NCBI GenBank assembly: GCA_019828545.1
Contig: JACVRA010000488.1
Location: forward strand, 1-64,000
Origin: Paracamarosporium sp. OC-R06-R3
Lineage: Eukaryota > Ascomycota > Dothideomycetes > Pleosporales > Didymosphaeriaceae
DNA length: 64,000 nt
Reading direction: 5' to 3'
This document shows positions 46,238 to 56,209 of the stretch, piece after piece. The position numbers were made by a program, and so were the translations under genes. The notes beneath the pieces were generated by a model. It was not told where the DNA came from. It did not search any database and saw only the letters and a program-made list of their open reading frames with translations. Numbering within the stretch: position 1 is the first letter of the stretch; the number at the start of each line of letters is the position of its first letter.

Positions 46238-48211
46238 ATGGCGTCCGGCCGCGATGTGCGCGACATGCTCGGGCTGCCCATGGGCGGCGATGCGCAGAAG
46301 GGTGCGGTGCAGAAGCGGGCGAAGGCTGCGGCGCCCGTGAGAAGGATACGTACGTTCTGAGCATATTTGCGGCTGCGCGACCTCTGAGAGGCTCTGTTTG
46401 GCTGACTGGACGTGTACAGAGGGTGTCGCGCGTGAAGTTGCGGCGCTGTACGGCGAGCGACCGCCGCCGGTCGCTGTATATGAGGAAAAAAAGGCATATC
46501 GGGCGAAGAGGCAGAACCAAGGGCCGGCGAAGAAATGGTATGCTTGTGGAGCGCAATGCCTACGGTTTTGCGCAAGGCTAACATGGCAGTTAGGGTACAG
46601 CAACCCTTCGTGAACCAAGCTCGTAGCGACGGCCTCGTCCTCAAGCACTGGAGACGGAAACCCACCGTCGCACCACCTGTACAGGACGGCGAAGATATGC
46701 CTATGGAGGATAGCGAGACTACGGAGCCCTACATCGAGAACAGCGGAGACTTCCTCAAGTATAGCATACAGGTCGACCTGCCCACATTTACCGACGAAGA
46801 ATACGATGCATATCTGCGGAGCGATGACTGGAGCCGGGAGGAAACAGACTACCTCTTCGAAGTCGTGAGGGACTACTCATACCGATGGGCCGTAATATGG
46901 GATCGCTACGACTACCAGCCTGCGAACAAGTCACACCTGACGCAAGAGACGGTAAATGGGGATGCGAGCCAAGCGCTGGCTGCTCTGCCCTTTGCGCCGC
47001 CGAAGCAACGGACCGTGGAAGACCTCAAGGCACGATTCTACCACATATCGGCGAAGCTGATGAAGCTACGGATACCTGAGATGCAGATGGACGCCGAACA
47101 GTATACGCTCTATGAGACGCTATCGAAGTTCAACCCTGAATTAGAGGGCAACCGAAAGCTTCTGGCGGCCGCACTGATGAACCGGAGTATGGACGAAGTC
47201 AAAGAGGAGGAGTTTCTGCTTGCAGAATTGCAGCGCATCAACATGGCCGCCAACCGCCTTGACGCAGAACGCGAAGAGCTGCGCGCGCGGCTCGAAGCTC
47301 CTTCCCCAAACCACCAACAGGTCTCTGCGGGCTTGGCTTCATTTACGTCATCACAAGCCTTACAGGCACTCTTCTCGCAACTATTTGCACAAGACAGGAG
47401 CAAAAAGCGCGCGCAGGGCGGTGGTACTGGACCTTCGCGTATCAGCCTTAACACAAATGATCTCATCCAGACTCCGGCCTCTTCCAACGCTCAATTATCG
47501 GCCGCCGCACGCAGGCAATCTATGGCTACTAATCAATCTGCACAAACACCAATTCGCACGCTATCACCACAGCAAGAATACCGGTACAACGTTTCCACAC
47601 ATGACCGTCTCACATCAGGTGTCACTTTCGGCTCAGACAAACTGCTTAAGATGCGACAGGCGAAGAGCAACGTGCAGACGCAGAAGATCGCAGCGGCGCT
47701 AGCAGAGCTCGGAGTCAGCGAGGTGATTAGTCTGCCAACAAGCAAAGTAGCAGAGGTGTTTGAGCAGCTCATCGGAAAGGTGAGCAAGCTGCTAGACGTG
47801 CGAAAAGTACGCGAGAAGGAGGAAGGTGAATGCCGCGTATTGGAACAAATGAAGGAGCGCCGCAATTCTGAGGCTCAGAATGGCGATGTCTCCATGTCGA
47901 ACGGGACGTCAGTGGAGCCGCAAGCGAAGCAGGAGATTCCAGACTCGCAGGAGCAGACGCCTGGTTTAGATGCGGATGGTGATGCGGACGATGATGATAA
48001 TGACAATGACGCTGACGGTGCGGATGGAGACGGTGAGGTAGATCCTGATGCTGAGGGTGAGGAAGACGATGAGGACGAGGACGCTGAAGGCGAAGAGGAT
48101 AGCAGGGTGCCAAGCGAGACGGTGAGTCGAGCGGCGAGCGTTGGCCACAAGAGGAGCGCTAGTGTCCTAAGCCAAGGGAGCAGTAAGAGCAATAAGCGGG
48201 CGAGGAAGTAG
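46238..48211 (+). CDS. SWC4: SWR1/NuA4 complex subunit Swc4 (DMAP1 homologue)
   Basis: Exons 46238-46349, 46420-46537 and 46594-48211 give 615 residues beginning MASGRDVRDMLGLPMGG. Splicing restores GVAREVAALYGERPPPV and then FVNQARSDGLVLKHWRR, both typical of DMAP1/Swc4. A SANT/Myb-like domain lies at about 135-185 (DDWSREETDYLFEVVRDY). A Gln/Arg/Glu-rich helical region follows, and the tail is very acidic (repeated GD/DD/ED) before a basic end (SNKRARK). Swc4 is shared by the SWR1 remodeller, which installs H2A.Z, and the NuA4 histone acetyltransferase, so nuclear action is expected. Confidence 0.93.
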
Positions 48212-49113
48212 TCTCCATCCGCCTTTTCGAGTTTCCCTCCTGAGCATGCATAGCGTTGGCGTTGATATAGGTTATTACAGTTCCTGAAGGTGGGCTATAG
48301 GATTGCCTTAAGTAGTGTCTGCTATGTCTCCAAGGCGAGGTCACTAGTCCTCTATTATTCACGTTGTCCTACCCCCATATGCTGGATGTTAAGCAATGTA
48401 GGTGACGAGGTTAGTGAAATGCGTAAACGTTCCTGTCGACGCGTTTCAGTTTCCAGTTGTGTGTGATTGTTTGTAGAGCTCTCGGGCTGCTCCTCCTCCG
48501 AGTTTTTTATGTGTCACACTATCCTTTGCAATTACCATTTGGATCAACCTCTGGACTGTAACATAGTAGTGGACTTCCGGATCGAGCTAACCGGTATCCC
48601 GGAACACCTCATTGTTATCCGCCGGATTAATAGTTTTTACAACATAAGTGAAGGTACGATAGAGAGTTGGGTGCATTTGCATCCAGACATTTGTACTGAT
48701 TAAGTTGATGACACGCGGGCAGGCTTGAACATCAGATGGCATACGGGATAAATCGTTGAATTTAACCACATTCGGATACGTAACTCCAACGACATTGTAT
48801 AAGATAAAAAAACTTTTTTGAAGATAGGTAGGTAATAATGTTACTGTAAGCGACTTAAGAGTGCAGATAAACTAATTAACACCATCAACATGAAGTAGAT
48901 GGATGCACGTTTGGGGGCTGTGTCGCATTCCCAAGTGCGCCTTACTCGACCGGTGAAAAACCCCTGCTACCAACATCAGCTCGACGGGCTATGAGGTATC
49001 GAATCCAGATTTTGGGAAATCATTATAACATGTGTCGCCCGAAGATATATAGTCCCCATAGGCGACCTGTCATCACTTTACCCTGGCAAGCTTCTAGCTG
49101 AATTCATATTACC
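48212..49113. other. Intergenic region, no gene seen
   Basis: About 900 bases between tandem plus-strand genes. Short frames are without features. Nothing repetitive or tRNA-like holds up. Confidence 0.5.
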
Positions 49114-50998
49114 ATGGCCGAGATCATCGGCTTCACAGCCTCGCTCATAACCCTCGCCGGCTTGAGCGCAAAACTAGCAGACACTCTCCACAGCGTAGTG
49201 AGCACTTTGCGCTCATCAAAGTCTGAGGCGCGCCTCATAGCAGCGGATGTTTCCATTTTCGCATGCTCCCTTACGCAGCTGAGCAAAACGATTTCTGGCC
49301 GTGACGTACCCGAAGCAGCACGACTGTTTGAAATCGTACAAGTTCTCATTCCTGCCTGTTCAGCTCTTACGGATGAGCTACAGAAGCTCATCGGAAATCC
49401 AGAGGGGTTCCAGATGAAAGGAGCGTTCTGGATGCATGTCCTAAGTTTACGATTCAGATGGTTGTTGAACGGACCGAAAGTCGCGTTTGTCAAGAGCTTG
49501 ATAGAGTCATTCAAGTCCACGCTGGTATTGCTGGTTTCGACAATGGATCTGGCGGTTGTGATCCATCAAAACGCCCAGTATGAAATCAAGTAAGTTCTTA
49601 GGTCATTGTGGAATGCGGTCAGACAGACCTGGAGCCGAAACTGACATGCTGACGCCACCTAGAGAAAGTCTCAAGCTGCAAGTACGGGCTAATCTTCACT
49701 TAGCTGAGGATGCAAAGGCACATCTCCTTCTCTTCCAAGAGCCGCAACCTGATAGTGATTCTACGGCCATACTAGATAGCCCAGGAAGTGAGAGCATAGC
49801 TACCGATGTGCCTTCCAATGCTATGACTATCATGAATCCTCCAGCGCAGTTACTTATTCCATATGAAATAAGCGAGCTAGGCGCGGGTCAGAGTCTATCC
49901 TTCAGCCACATTGCCCTGGGAGATGAAGCAGGAGAAATAACATGGTTGGGTCAATGTTCACAGGAACTCAACGGCATTCTCGTAGTCCAAGACGATACCG
50001 TGAAGTTTGCTGAAGACTTGCTAAAGATAGCTCCTATGCCAACTTGGACATGGGGATCTTCGACAGCGGCCGAGCACCCCAAACGACCGACACATTCCCA
50101 AAGTGCACACGAAGCCAGAGCTCCTGGTAGGCTGGATGAAAGTACAATTATGAGCCAGTATGAGCGTTCGGAAGCCGGTCATAATAAGTCGTTTAGAAAT
50201 CAAGAGCTAGTGTTCAGTGTTCGAAGTCGAGCAGACGGAGCATCCGTCGAACCGCTAAATCTACTGCAATATCTCGACGAGGAAGAAAAGAGCCAAGATA
50301 TGACTTCTAATCCGTCTGGGTCGGATGGCTCAGATGTTCAGTCGATGATCAAAAAGATCGTGGAGGAAACTCTCACCCTGCACTTGGGCGAACCTATTGC
50401 ACAGCCACAAACGGACCTTGATATAACTCAACAGCAACAGAAATCTGTCATCCCCAAAGTGTGGTTCAATCCAGATATCCAGGACGGTAGTGAGCGGTTG
50501 AGCAAGCTAGAAAGGATCATGCTAGCTGAGCGTGATGACATGATTCGCAAAGCGGCGCTCGCTGAAGCTGAACGTCAAGCCGAAAAAGAGCGAAGGGACA
50601 CAGATAAATTTGCAGAACTTGAAAAGGCGAAAAGAGCAGCAGAAGAAGAAGCCGCGAAGCTCAAATCCTCCAATGAACCAAGGCCTTCTATCATTTTCGA
50701 AGATGTCGTTGGTCGACGTTTCACTTTCCCATGGTCTATGTGCAAAACATATTTCGATTTGGATAAAGTAATTCGGGACCTATTCCCGGTAGGGGACATA
50801 GTTTTTGAAGAAGTGCGTCAAAGAAGCTTTGTCCTTATAAATCTTGATGGAAACGTTATAGCGCCAGCTTACTGGGAACTCTTAGTACGACCTGGCGACG
50901 AAATCAAGATGCGCTTTGGGAGGGAGGAACGGAATAAAGCGGCAATACTACGTGAGCTCTTCGGGACATCCGAGAGTCAAGATAGCGGAGGATCGTAG
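49114..50998 (+). CDS. STAND-type N-terminal domain protein with ubiquitin-like C-terminal domain
   Basis: Exons 49114-49589 and 49663-50998 (73-base phase-2 intron) give 603 residues. The N-terminal ~120 residues (MAEIIGFTASLITLAGLSAK ...) resemble the helical N-terminal domain found on fungal STAND/NLR proteins and HeLo-like proteins. No NACHT or repeat domain follows. The middle is polar and disordered with a Lys/Glu-rich helix (about 465-500). Residues ~510-585 match the fungal ubiquitin-like domain: FEDVVGRRFTFPWSMCKTY, then NVIAPAYWELLVRPGDEIKM. Such proteins are common in Pezizomycotina and uncharacterised; a signalling or cell-death role is inferred only from the N-terminal domain. 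The HET gene is about 3.3 kb away. Confidence 0.8.
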
Positions 50999-51433
50999 TT
51001 CTGCACACATTAGCTTAGATCAAGTGCAGTATCTGTTCTTCTCAACTCAATCTCTGAAATGCCCATAGGTGAGGTACTTCTCAAGATTATTCCCATTTTA
51101 GCTATAGATCGACTCTCATTGAGTTTCTCATGTTTGAGTCCAAAGTATGGTATCGAATATGGCATGATTCGCGTCATTCTGTAGCAGCATTATAAGGTGG
51201 TGAGGTAGTCGTTACGGCCTGATATGATAACCTATAAAGGTGAAGAAATATCAGGAGAAGTGCTGAACATCGCAGCGACTTCTACAGAGCGGTTAAACCT
51301 ACAAAAACAGTCTTGATGAATACCTCTAAGTACCAGCTAATTACCTGAAGTAGGCACTCACAAATGTTCTTTTATTTATTCTGATACAGTTTAGTAACTG
51401 AACATGGTTCTATTATTGTACCACAGGGTCGCT
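50999..51433. other. Intergenic region, no gene seen
   Basis: The shared 3' side of two convergent genes. No recognisable element. Confidence 0.5.
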
Positions 51434-52063
51434 TCACCGGAACTTAGTAGTCAAGTTTGGAAGAGCTTCCACATTGAGCTTCAGCTTGAACTCATCTAGG
51501 GTAGGGTCGCGCAGGCTTCTATGTTAGCACTATCCAGCTTACTTCGTGGCGCCCAAAGCAACGTCTCCTTTTTCTTCAGGGTCTCCATCGTGTCGGGACC
51601 GTAAGTCTCGCTCGACCACCATGCTGTTTATTAGCCTGCGATCCTGGGTCTCTTTCTTATGTTGGCAACATCTCGACACGGAGTGCCTTTTTCTTTGTAT
51701 AATCCATCGGATCGATAGAGAATTGGAGAACCTCATTCGCATATATCACCCCGTCGGCGTAATATTCAACTTTGTCTACGTTGATAATGTTAATCAAGAG
51801 TACTTCCGGGTTTAACTCCTTAGTAGGAGCAAGGTGGTCAAATGTGACCCCATAATAATCTATATAGGTAAAGACACATAATTCAAACTGAGAACGACTG
51901 AATCGGAAGGTAAGTAACGCTGCATGACTTCAGCATTGGATACACTGGTTTAACGGATACGGCAGCTCCTGTGTAGAGAACGCCTTCATCGATTTCCTAC
52001 ATTCAATTCTGTTCATGTCTAATTCCTCTCGATGTCTGCAAGTCTCACCAACGTTGTCGTCAT
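51434..52063 (-). CDS. Probable uncharacterised gene with unresolved exon structure
   Basis: No long single frame exists, but the minus strand reads as protein in consecutive pieces. Exon 52063-52049 (MTTTL) and a 52-base intron with GTGAGA and TAG lead to EIDEGVLYTGAAVSVKP from 51996. A frame open at about 51887-51657 gives DYYGVTFDHLAPTKELNPEV and DKVEYYADGVIYANEVLQF. Another frame gives RHDGDPEEKGDVALGATK, and a final piece (51518-51434) gives SLRDPTLDEFKLKLNVEALP then a stop. The second junction has only weak splice sites. Two later junctions would need very short introns (one only 24 bases, 51519-51542) or reflect frameshifts. It may be an intact multi-exon gene or a decaying one. No family recognised. 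It lies 178 bases downstream of the p24 gene. Confidence 0.4.
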
Positions 52064-52241
52064 TCACCCCACATGATGACTTGCTTCAATTCTATCACCG
52101 TCGCTAATCGAGACCCAACAACGCCGAACCTTACAGTACAGGCCGTCAATGCACCCAAAAGCCCATAAGAGCCTACCGAACCTTTTTCCCAGCCATGTAT
52201 GGTATTGCCGTGCTCCATCCACAATTTCATGTCGATGTTTC

Positions 52242-53007
52242 TTACGTGAGCTTCTGCTTAATGAAGAAAGCGCGCAGGTGCGACAGCTGCCATGCGCAAG
52301 TGATGCCGAGAACAGCGAGCTGGATAAGACTCCATCGGACGACGCGAGAGTTGGTGTGCTCGGACTGGTCGCGGAATTCGGCTTCACGCTCCTACAACGT
52401 ATGTTAGCATCCATTCCCTTGCTCAATTTGTCGAAGCCACATACCCGTTGGAACACCTGCTCCCTCCTAACGTCCTGCAGCCTGCTGTTCAAGTCTCTAA
52501 CCTTCTGCGACAAGTCGTCGATCTTGCTCTTATCCGTGCTCTCAATCTTGCTCGTCTCTCCGATTGCCAGATCCAGGGTGAACTTCACGCTTGCGTGAAT
52601 GCCGCTGCCAAACCACGCATTGCCCTGCTGCACGTTCTGTGGCACCACGCATAGTCGGTGCTCGCCGCTATCGGCCGCGCTGAAGGTGAATTTGCCATTG
52701 CCCGAGCCGCGCTGGGCTACCACACGGTGGTTGTTATCGAAGGTCTCCTCGACAGTAATGAAAACACCGACTTCGGGCTTGGAGATGTAGTTTTTGACTG
52801 AGTCATCCCAGACTTTTGCGTCGTAGTGGCCTGTATCAATTAGTTGCAATCCTCTCCGAGGACTGGTGTGGTGCGCATACCAACGACCAGCGTGTCCTTT
52901 GGCAGCTCCTCGAAGAAGCACTTCTGGACTGCGCCGTCGATGAAGAAGTGCAGGGCCTGCGATGGGACCGCGAGTACGGCGGCGAGGAACACGGACGGTC
53001 GCCACAT
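52242..53007 (-). CDS. p24-family cargo receptor (Erp1/TMED type)
   Basis: Three exons (53007-52881, 52830-52445, 52391-52242) give 220 residues, standard for p24 proteins. The signal peptide [18 protein letters not shown] precedes the GOLD domain, which opens [18 protein letters not shown] and includes the paired cysteines (AVQKCFF and EHRLCVVP). A coiled coil ([19 protein letters not shown]) and one membrane span ([17 protein letters not shown]) follow, with a short tail FFIKQKLT carrying the FF and lysine sorting signals. p24 proteins cycle between ER and Golgi in COPII and COPI vesicles and help load GPI-anchored cargo. The start LHFF...[11 protein letters not shown] favours the Erp1/p24-alpha branch. 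Confidence 0.92.
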
Positions 53008-53606
53008 GGTGAGGGTTTGGTTGTGGGGTGGAATGCTGCCGTGTCCGATATGTTGAAGTCGAGAAACCGTGTCGCCAAGTCAGGTGCGTAAGCGGCTAGC
53101 GCGAAACGAGGGTCCAGGCCGCAGGTGTGTGTGTGTGCCCTTACTTCTACATCTCCCCAGTCTCTGCATCTTTCAGCCATTCGGCCGAAGGATATTCGCA
53201 TTGCTCCGTGTATTAATGACATTCAACGTGATATGAGCATCTTATTGCGCATTGGACTGATCGCAAGGTTCGTCGAACTCAAGTGCATACGAGCTGTGGT
53301 ACCCTTCGTGTCACTGCGATATACCAATGATAGCAAAGCTAGGACATGATCGTTTTGAATCCAGTGGTCTAAAAAACAAGTGGACGTCTCTTGTCAAGTG
53401 CTGACGCTTATCCGCAAGAGCCGACCCCGCCTGCTCGGAACTTCTAAGTCAGACCCAGCATAAAGGTGTGCATATGCCCTCGTAATCACTTGACTGGCTA
53501 CACCACGTAAAGTAACTTCTCACCACTCATATCTACATTTCTAGCTCCAGACTTCGACTACTTCATCGTTTCGCGTTCTGTTTACTATCATCAACGTCCA
53601 GCCACA
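53008..53606. promoter_or_regulatory. Divergent promoter of the p24 and SDR genes
   Basis: About 600 bases between outward-facing start codons. No specific element recognised. Confidence 0.45.
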
Positions 53607-54600
53607 ATGTCCCTGTTTCAACCCTCGATCTCAGACTTCACAACCCTGAAATCCACGCCCAAAACAATTCTCATAACAGGCGGTTCGTCCGGCATTGGTC
53701 TCGCAACAGCCACCCTTCTTTCCACCCTAAATCCATCGCATAACCTCATTCTTCTAGACTTGCAACCTCCGCCCTCGAGCTTTCCACACTCACCTTCTCA
53801 CACTCTTTTTATCCAGGGCAACGTCACATCCTGGATCTCTCAGCGCATTGCCTTTGCAAAGGCCCACAGTTACTTTGGCCGCATCGATGCCGTGTTCGTC
53901 AACGCTGGCATCATGGAATATCGCGACCAGTTCTTCACGGATGAGCTAGATGAGAATGGCAACTTGAAAGAGCCGGATTGTAGAACATTGACGGTGGATT
54001 TGGAAGCAGCGGTCAGCACATCCAAATTAGCCATTCACTACCTAAAGAAAAACGGCAAAGACGGTGGAAATATTGTATTCACGGCTAGTGTGGCAGGTTA
54101 TCAAGGATTTCCAAGAGCGCCTTTGTACACAGCAGCGAAGCATGGTGTTGTCGGCCTGGTGCGCAGCCTCAAGCCTGACGCAGCAAAGCTAAATATTTCG
54201 GTTTCTTGCGTGGCACCTGGCATAACTGTCACCCCACTTATCAACGTTGCTGAGAGGGTACCGGCTGGTCGCACACCTGAAGCCATCGCAAAGGATTTGG
54301 TTGCCGCTGGGGTAGCGATCAATCGCGTAGAGTCTGTTGCGCTAGCTGTGTGCTACCTCCTCAATGAGGGGATGAAAGTGAGTCCTACATCCTTGGATTA
54401 CTGCAGCATGAATATATTATATTAACGAGCAACTGCAGGCGAGTGGTGCAGGAATCTTCGTGCAAAATGACAAATTTTGTGACCTTGAGAGAGGACTGGC
54501 CCAGAACAGAGCGAGCTGGATGACCAAGGAGATGTTGGATGATTATCGAGGTGTCAAGGTACCGACAGTATCAGAAGCCCCTTTGAAGGCCAAGATTTGA
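53607..54600 (+). CDS. Short-chain dehydrogenase/reductase
   Basis: Exons 53607-54377 and 54439-54600 (61-base phase-0 intron) give 310 residues. The Rossmann fold is marked by the cofactor motif TGGSSGIG (residues ~25-32), the NAG motif (FVNAGIM), a Ser in VFTASVAG and the catalytic YTAAK. An Asp after the second strand (LILLDLQ) suggests NAD over NADP. The order and the ~50-residue tail resemble 15-hydroxyprostaglandin-dehydrogenase-like fungal SDRs. The substrate is unknown. No neighbouring biosynthetic genes suggest a pathway. Confidence 0.92.
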
Positions 54601-55189
54601 AGTAGGCTACGTGGGGGTAGGAACGAAAATCGATATCATAGTTTGATTGTCTGAGGTACTATCGGAACATATATCCTGTAAAACTAGCTTGTGCGAACAG
54701 ATGATTCAACACGAAGCCTCCAATGTGAATACATTATGCATTGATTATGCAGCGTCTGTTATCGAACAATGAACGGTCCTCCAATTGCTATGCTACACAA
54801 GATAGCAGATGCATGCTCGTTACTATCCTTCAACAAGGGGAATAGGTAGGAGTTCGAAGTCTACCTGATACGAGAAGCCACTTGGTATTTGACCTCTTTT
54901 TCCTCGATATCTTATGCGCTTTACGTCCATATGCACAATACAGAGACATAGAAAAACCGTAGAAGCTAGATGTTGTGAGGGCCACATCACGTGCTGTCGC
55001 TCCACTAGCGCGATCCACTATGCCTTCACAAGGGTTGATCCTCCCCGCATTCCGCTTGCCCTGGCGCTATTTATCGCCATTGCCATCATCACTCCCAACT
55101 CCATCACTCAACCTACACAACTTTTACGACAACTTGGTATCACCCACACGATTGCTCTTTCTGTTCAAGCTCAACTGCAGCGTTGCGAT
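54601..55189. other. Intergenic region upstream of the SWIM-RING gene
   Basis: The reading frame of the SWIM-RING gene is open upstream to 54914, but that sequence lacks conserved features and is treated as leader. No separate gene. Confidence 0.5.
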
Positions 55190-56209
55190 ATGTTCACTTC
55201 GCCTGCATCCACGGCTGAAGGTGCCCAGACCGCTGCGTCGCGGTCGTCGCGCAAACGCAAGCAAGTTACATATCGTGACGAAAGTGACGACGATTACCAT
55301 CCGGTCTACCAACAGACCCACAAATCCAAGAAGCGCAAGCCAACCGGAAAGCATGAAGTAATCGATCTAACTGCGGACGACGACGACGGCAATAACAAGC
55401 CTACACCGTCACCCAAAAAGAAAGCGAAAGGTCACAACGGTAAAGACGATGAAAAGCGCCTGCGCCGCTTCCGCGCACACGCTCCACAGTCATACCGCGA
55501 GATCAAAGCACGCGCGCTAAGCCAACGCCTCACCGTTATCTCCCGCGAGCGCGTCGGCACCGATGATGTCCCAGAAGAGGAAGTCATAATGGCGGGTTCG
55601 ACAGGCAACGTGTACATGCAGCACATTGGGCATGTACCGAGCTGTGACTGCCCACACGCCAAAAAAGGAAATCAATGCAAGCACATCATCTACGTCATGC
55701 TGCGTGTCTTGAAAGCTCCAGAGGATATTGGCTATCAGCTTGCACTAACGTCATCTGAACTACGAGATCTTTTCAAAAACGCCGCACCGATACCGAGTGC
55801 CGACTCGGGCGCTAACAATCAACAGGAGCCTGAAACAGACGGAAACCGCAAGAAGATCGAAGGCGAATGTCCCATCTGTTATTGCGACTTCGAGCCTGGT
55901 AAAGAAGCCATCGTCTACTGTAAGGCTGCGTGCGGAAACAATGTACACAAGGACTGTATGCAATCCTGGATTGCCTCAAGAGGGGTGGGAAGGGCTACTT
56001 GCCCGTATTGCCGTGCGAAATGGGAGCACGACGACACTGGCAACTTCAGTGGGAAAGTGGATCTGAAGGGAGCTAGTCGGACTGAAGAAGGATACGTGAA
56101 CATCGCGAACCAGTTGGGACTATCGGGCGCGAGGGATTACTCAACGTACCACCAACCATGGGCTCGGAATCAAGTCTATGGTGGGTATCGATATGGTAGG
56201 AGATACTGA
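55190..56209 (+). CDS. SWIM and RING zinc-finger protein with a SUMO-interaction motif
   Basis: A single exon of 339 residues from the Met of MFTSPASTAEG; upstream in-frame ATGs back to 54914 would add up to 92 residues of unlikely sequence. The N-terminus is basic with nuclear-localisation-like clusters (RKRKQ, KSKKRK) and carries EVIDLTADDDD, a textbook SUMO-interaction motif. A SWIM finger follows (CDCPHAKKGNQCKH, pattern CxCx8CxH). Then comes a RING: CPICYCDFEPGKEAIVYC, CGNNVHKDCMQSWI and CPYC. SWIM-RING proteins are E3 ubiquitin ligases in the ZSWIM2/MEX group. With the SIM, a nuclear SUMO-directed ligase is a reasonable hypothesis. The C-terminus is Tyr/Gly/Arg-rich. Confidence 0.85.
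   Translation: MFTSPASTAEGAQTAASRSSRKRKQVTYRDESDDDYHPVYQQTHKSKKRKPTGKHEVIDLTADDDDGNNKPTPSPKKKAKGHNGKDDEKRLRRFRAHAPQSYREIKARALSQRLTVISRERVGTDDVPEEEVIMAGSTGNVYMQHIGHVPSCDCPHAKKGNQCKHIIYVMLRVLKAPEDIGYQLALTSSELRDLFKNAAPIPSADSGANNQQEPETDGNRKKIEGECPICYCDFEPGKEAIVYCKAACGNNVHKDCMQSWIASRGVGRATCPYCRAKWEHDDTGNFSGKVDLKGASRTEEGYVNIANQLGLSGARDYSTYHQPWARNQVYGGYRYGRRY

Noticed and set aside
52795..52806. TGAGTCA near 52798 as a Gcn4 site
   Set aside because: It falls inside the coding exon of the p24 gene and stands alone.
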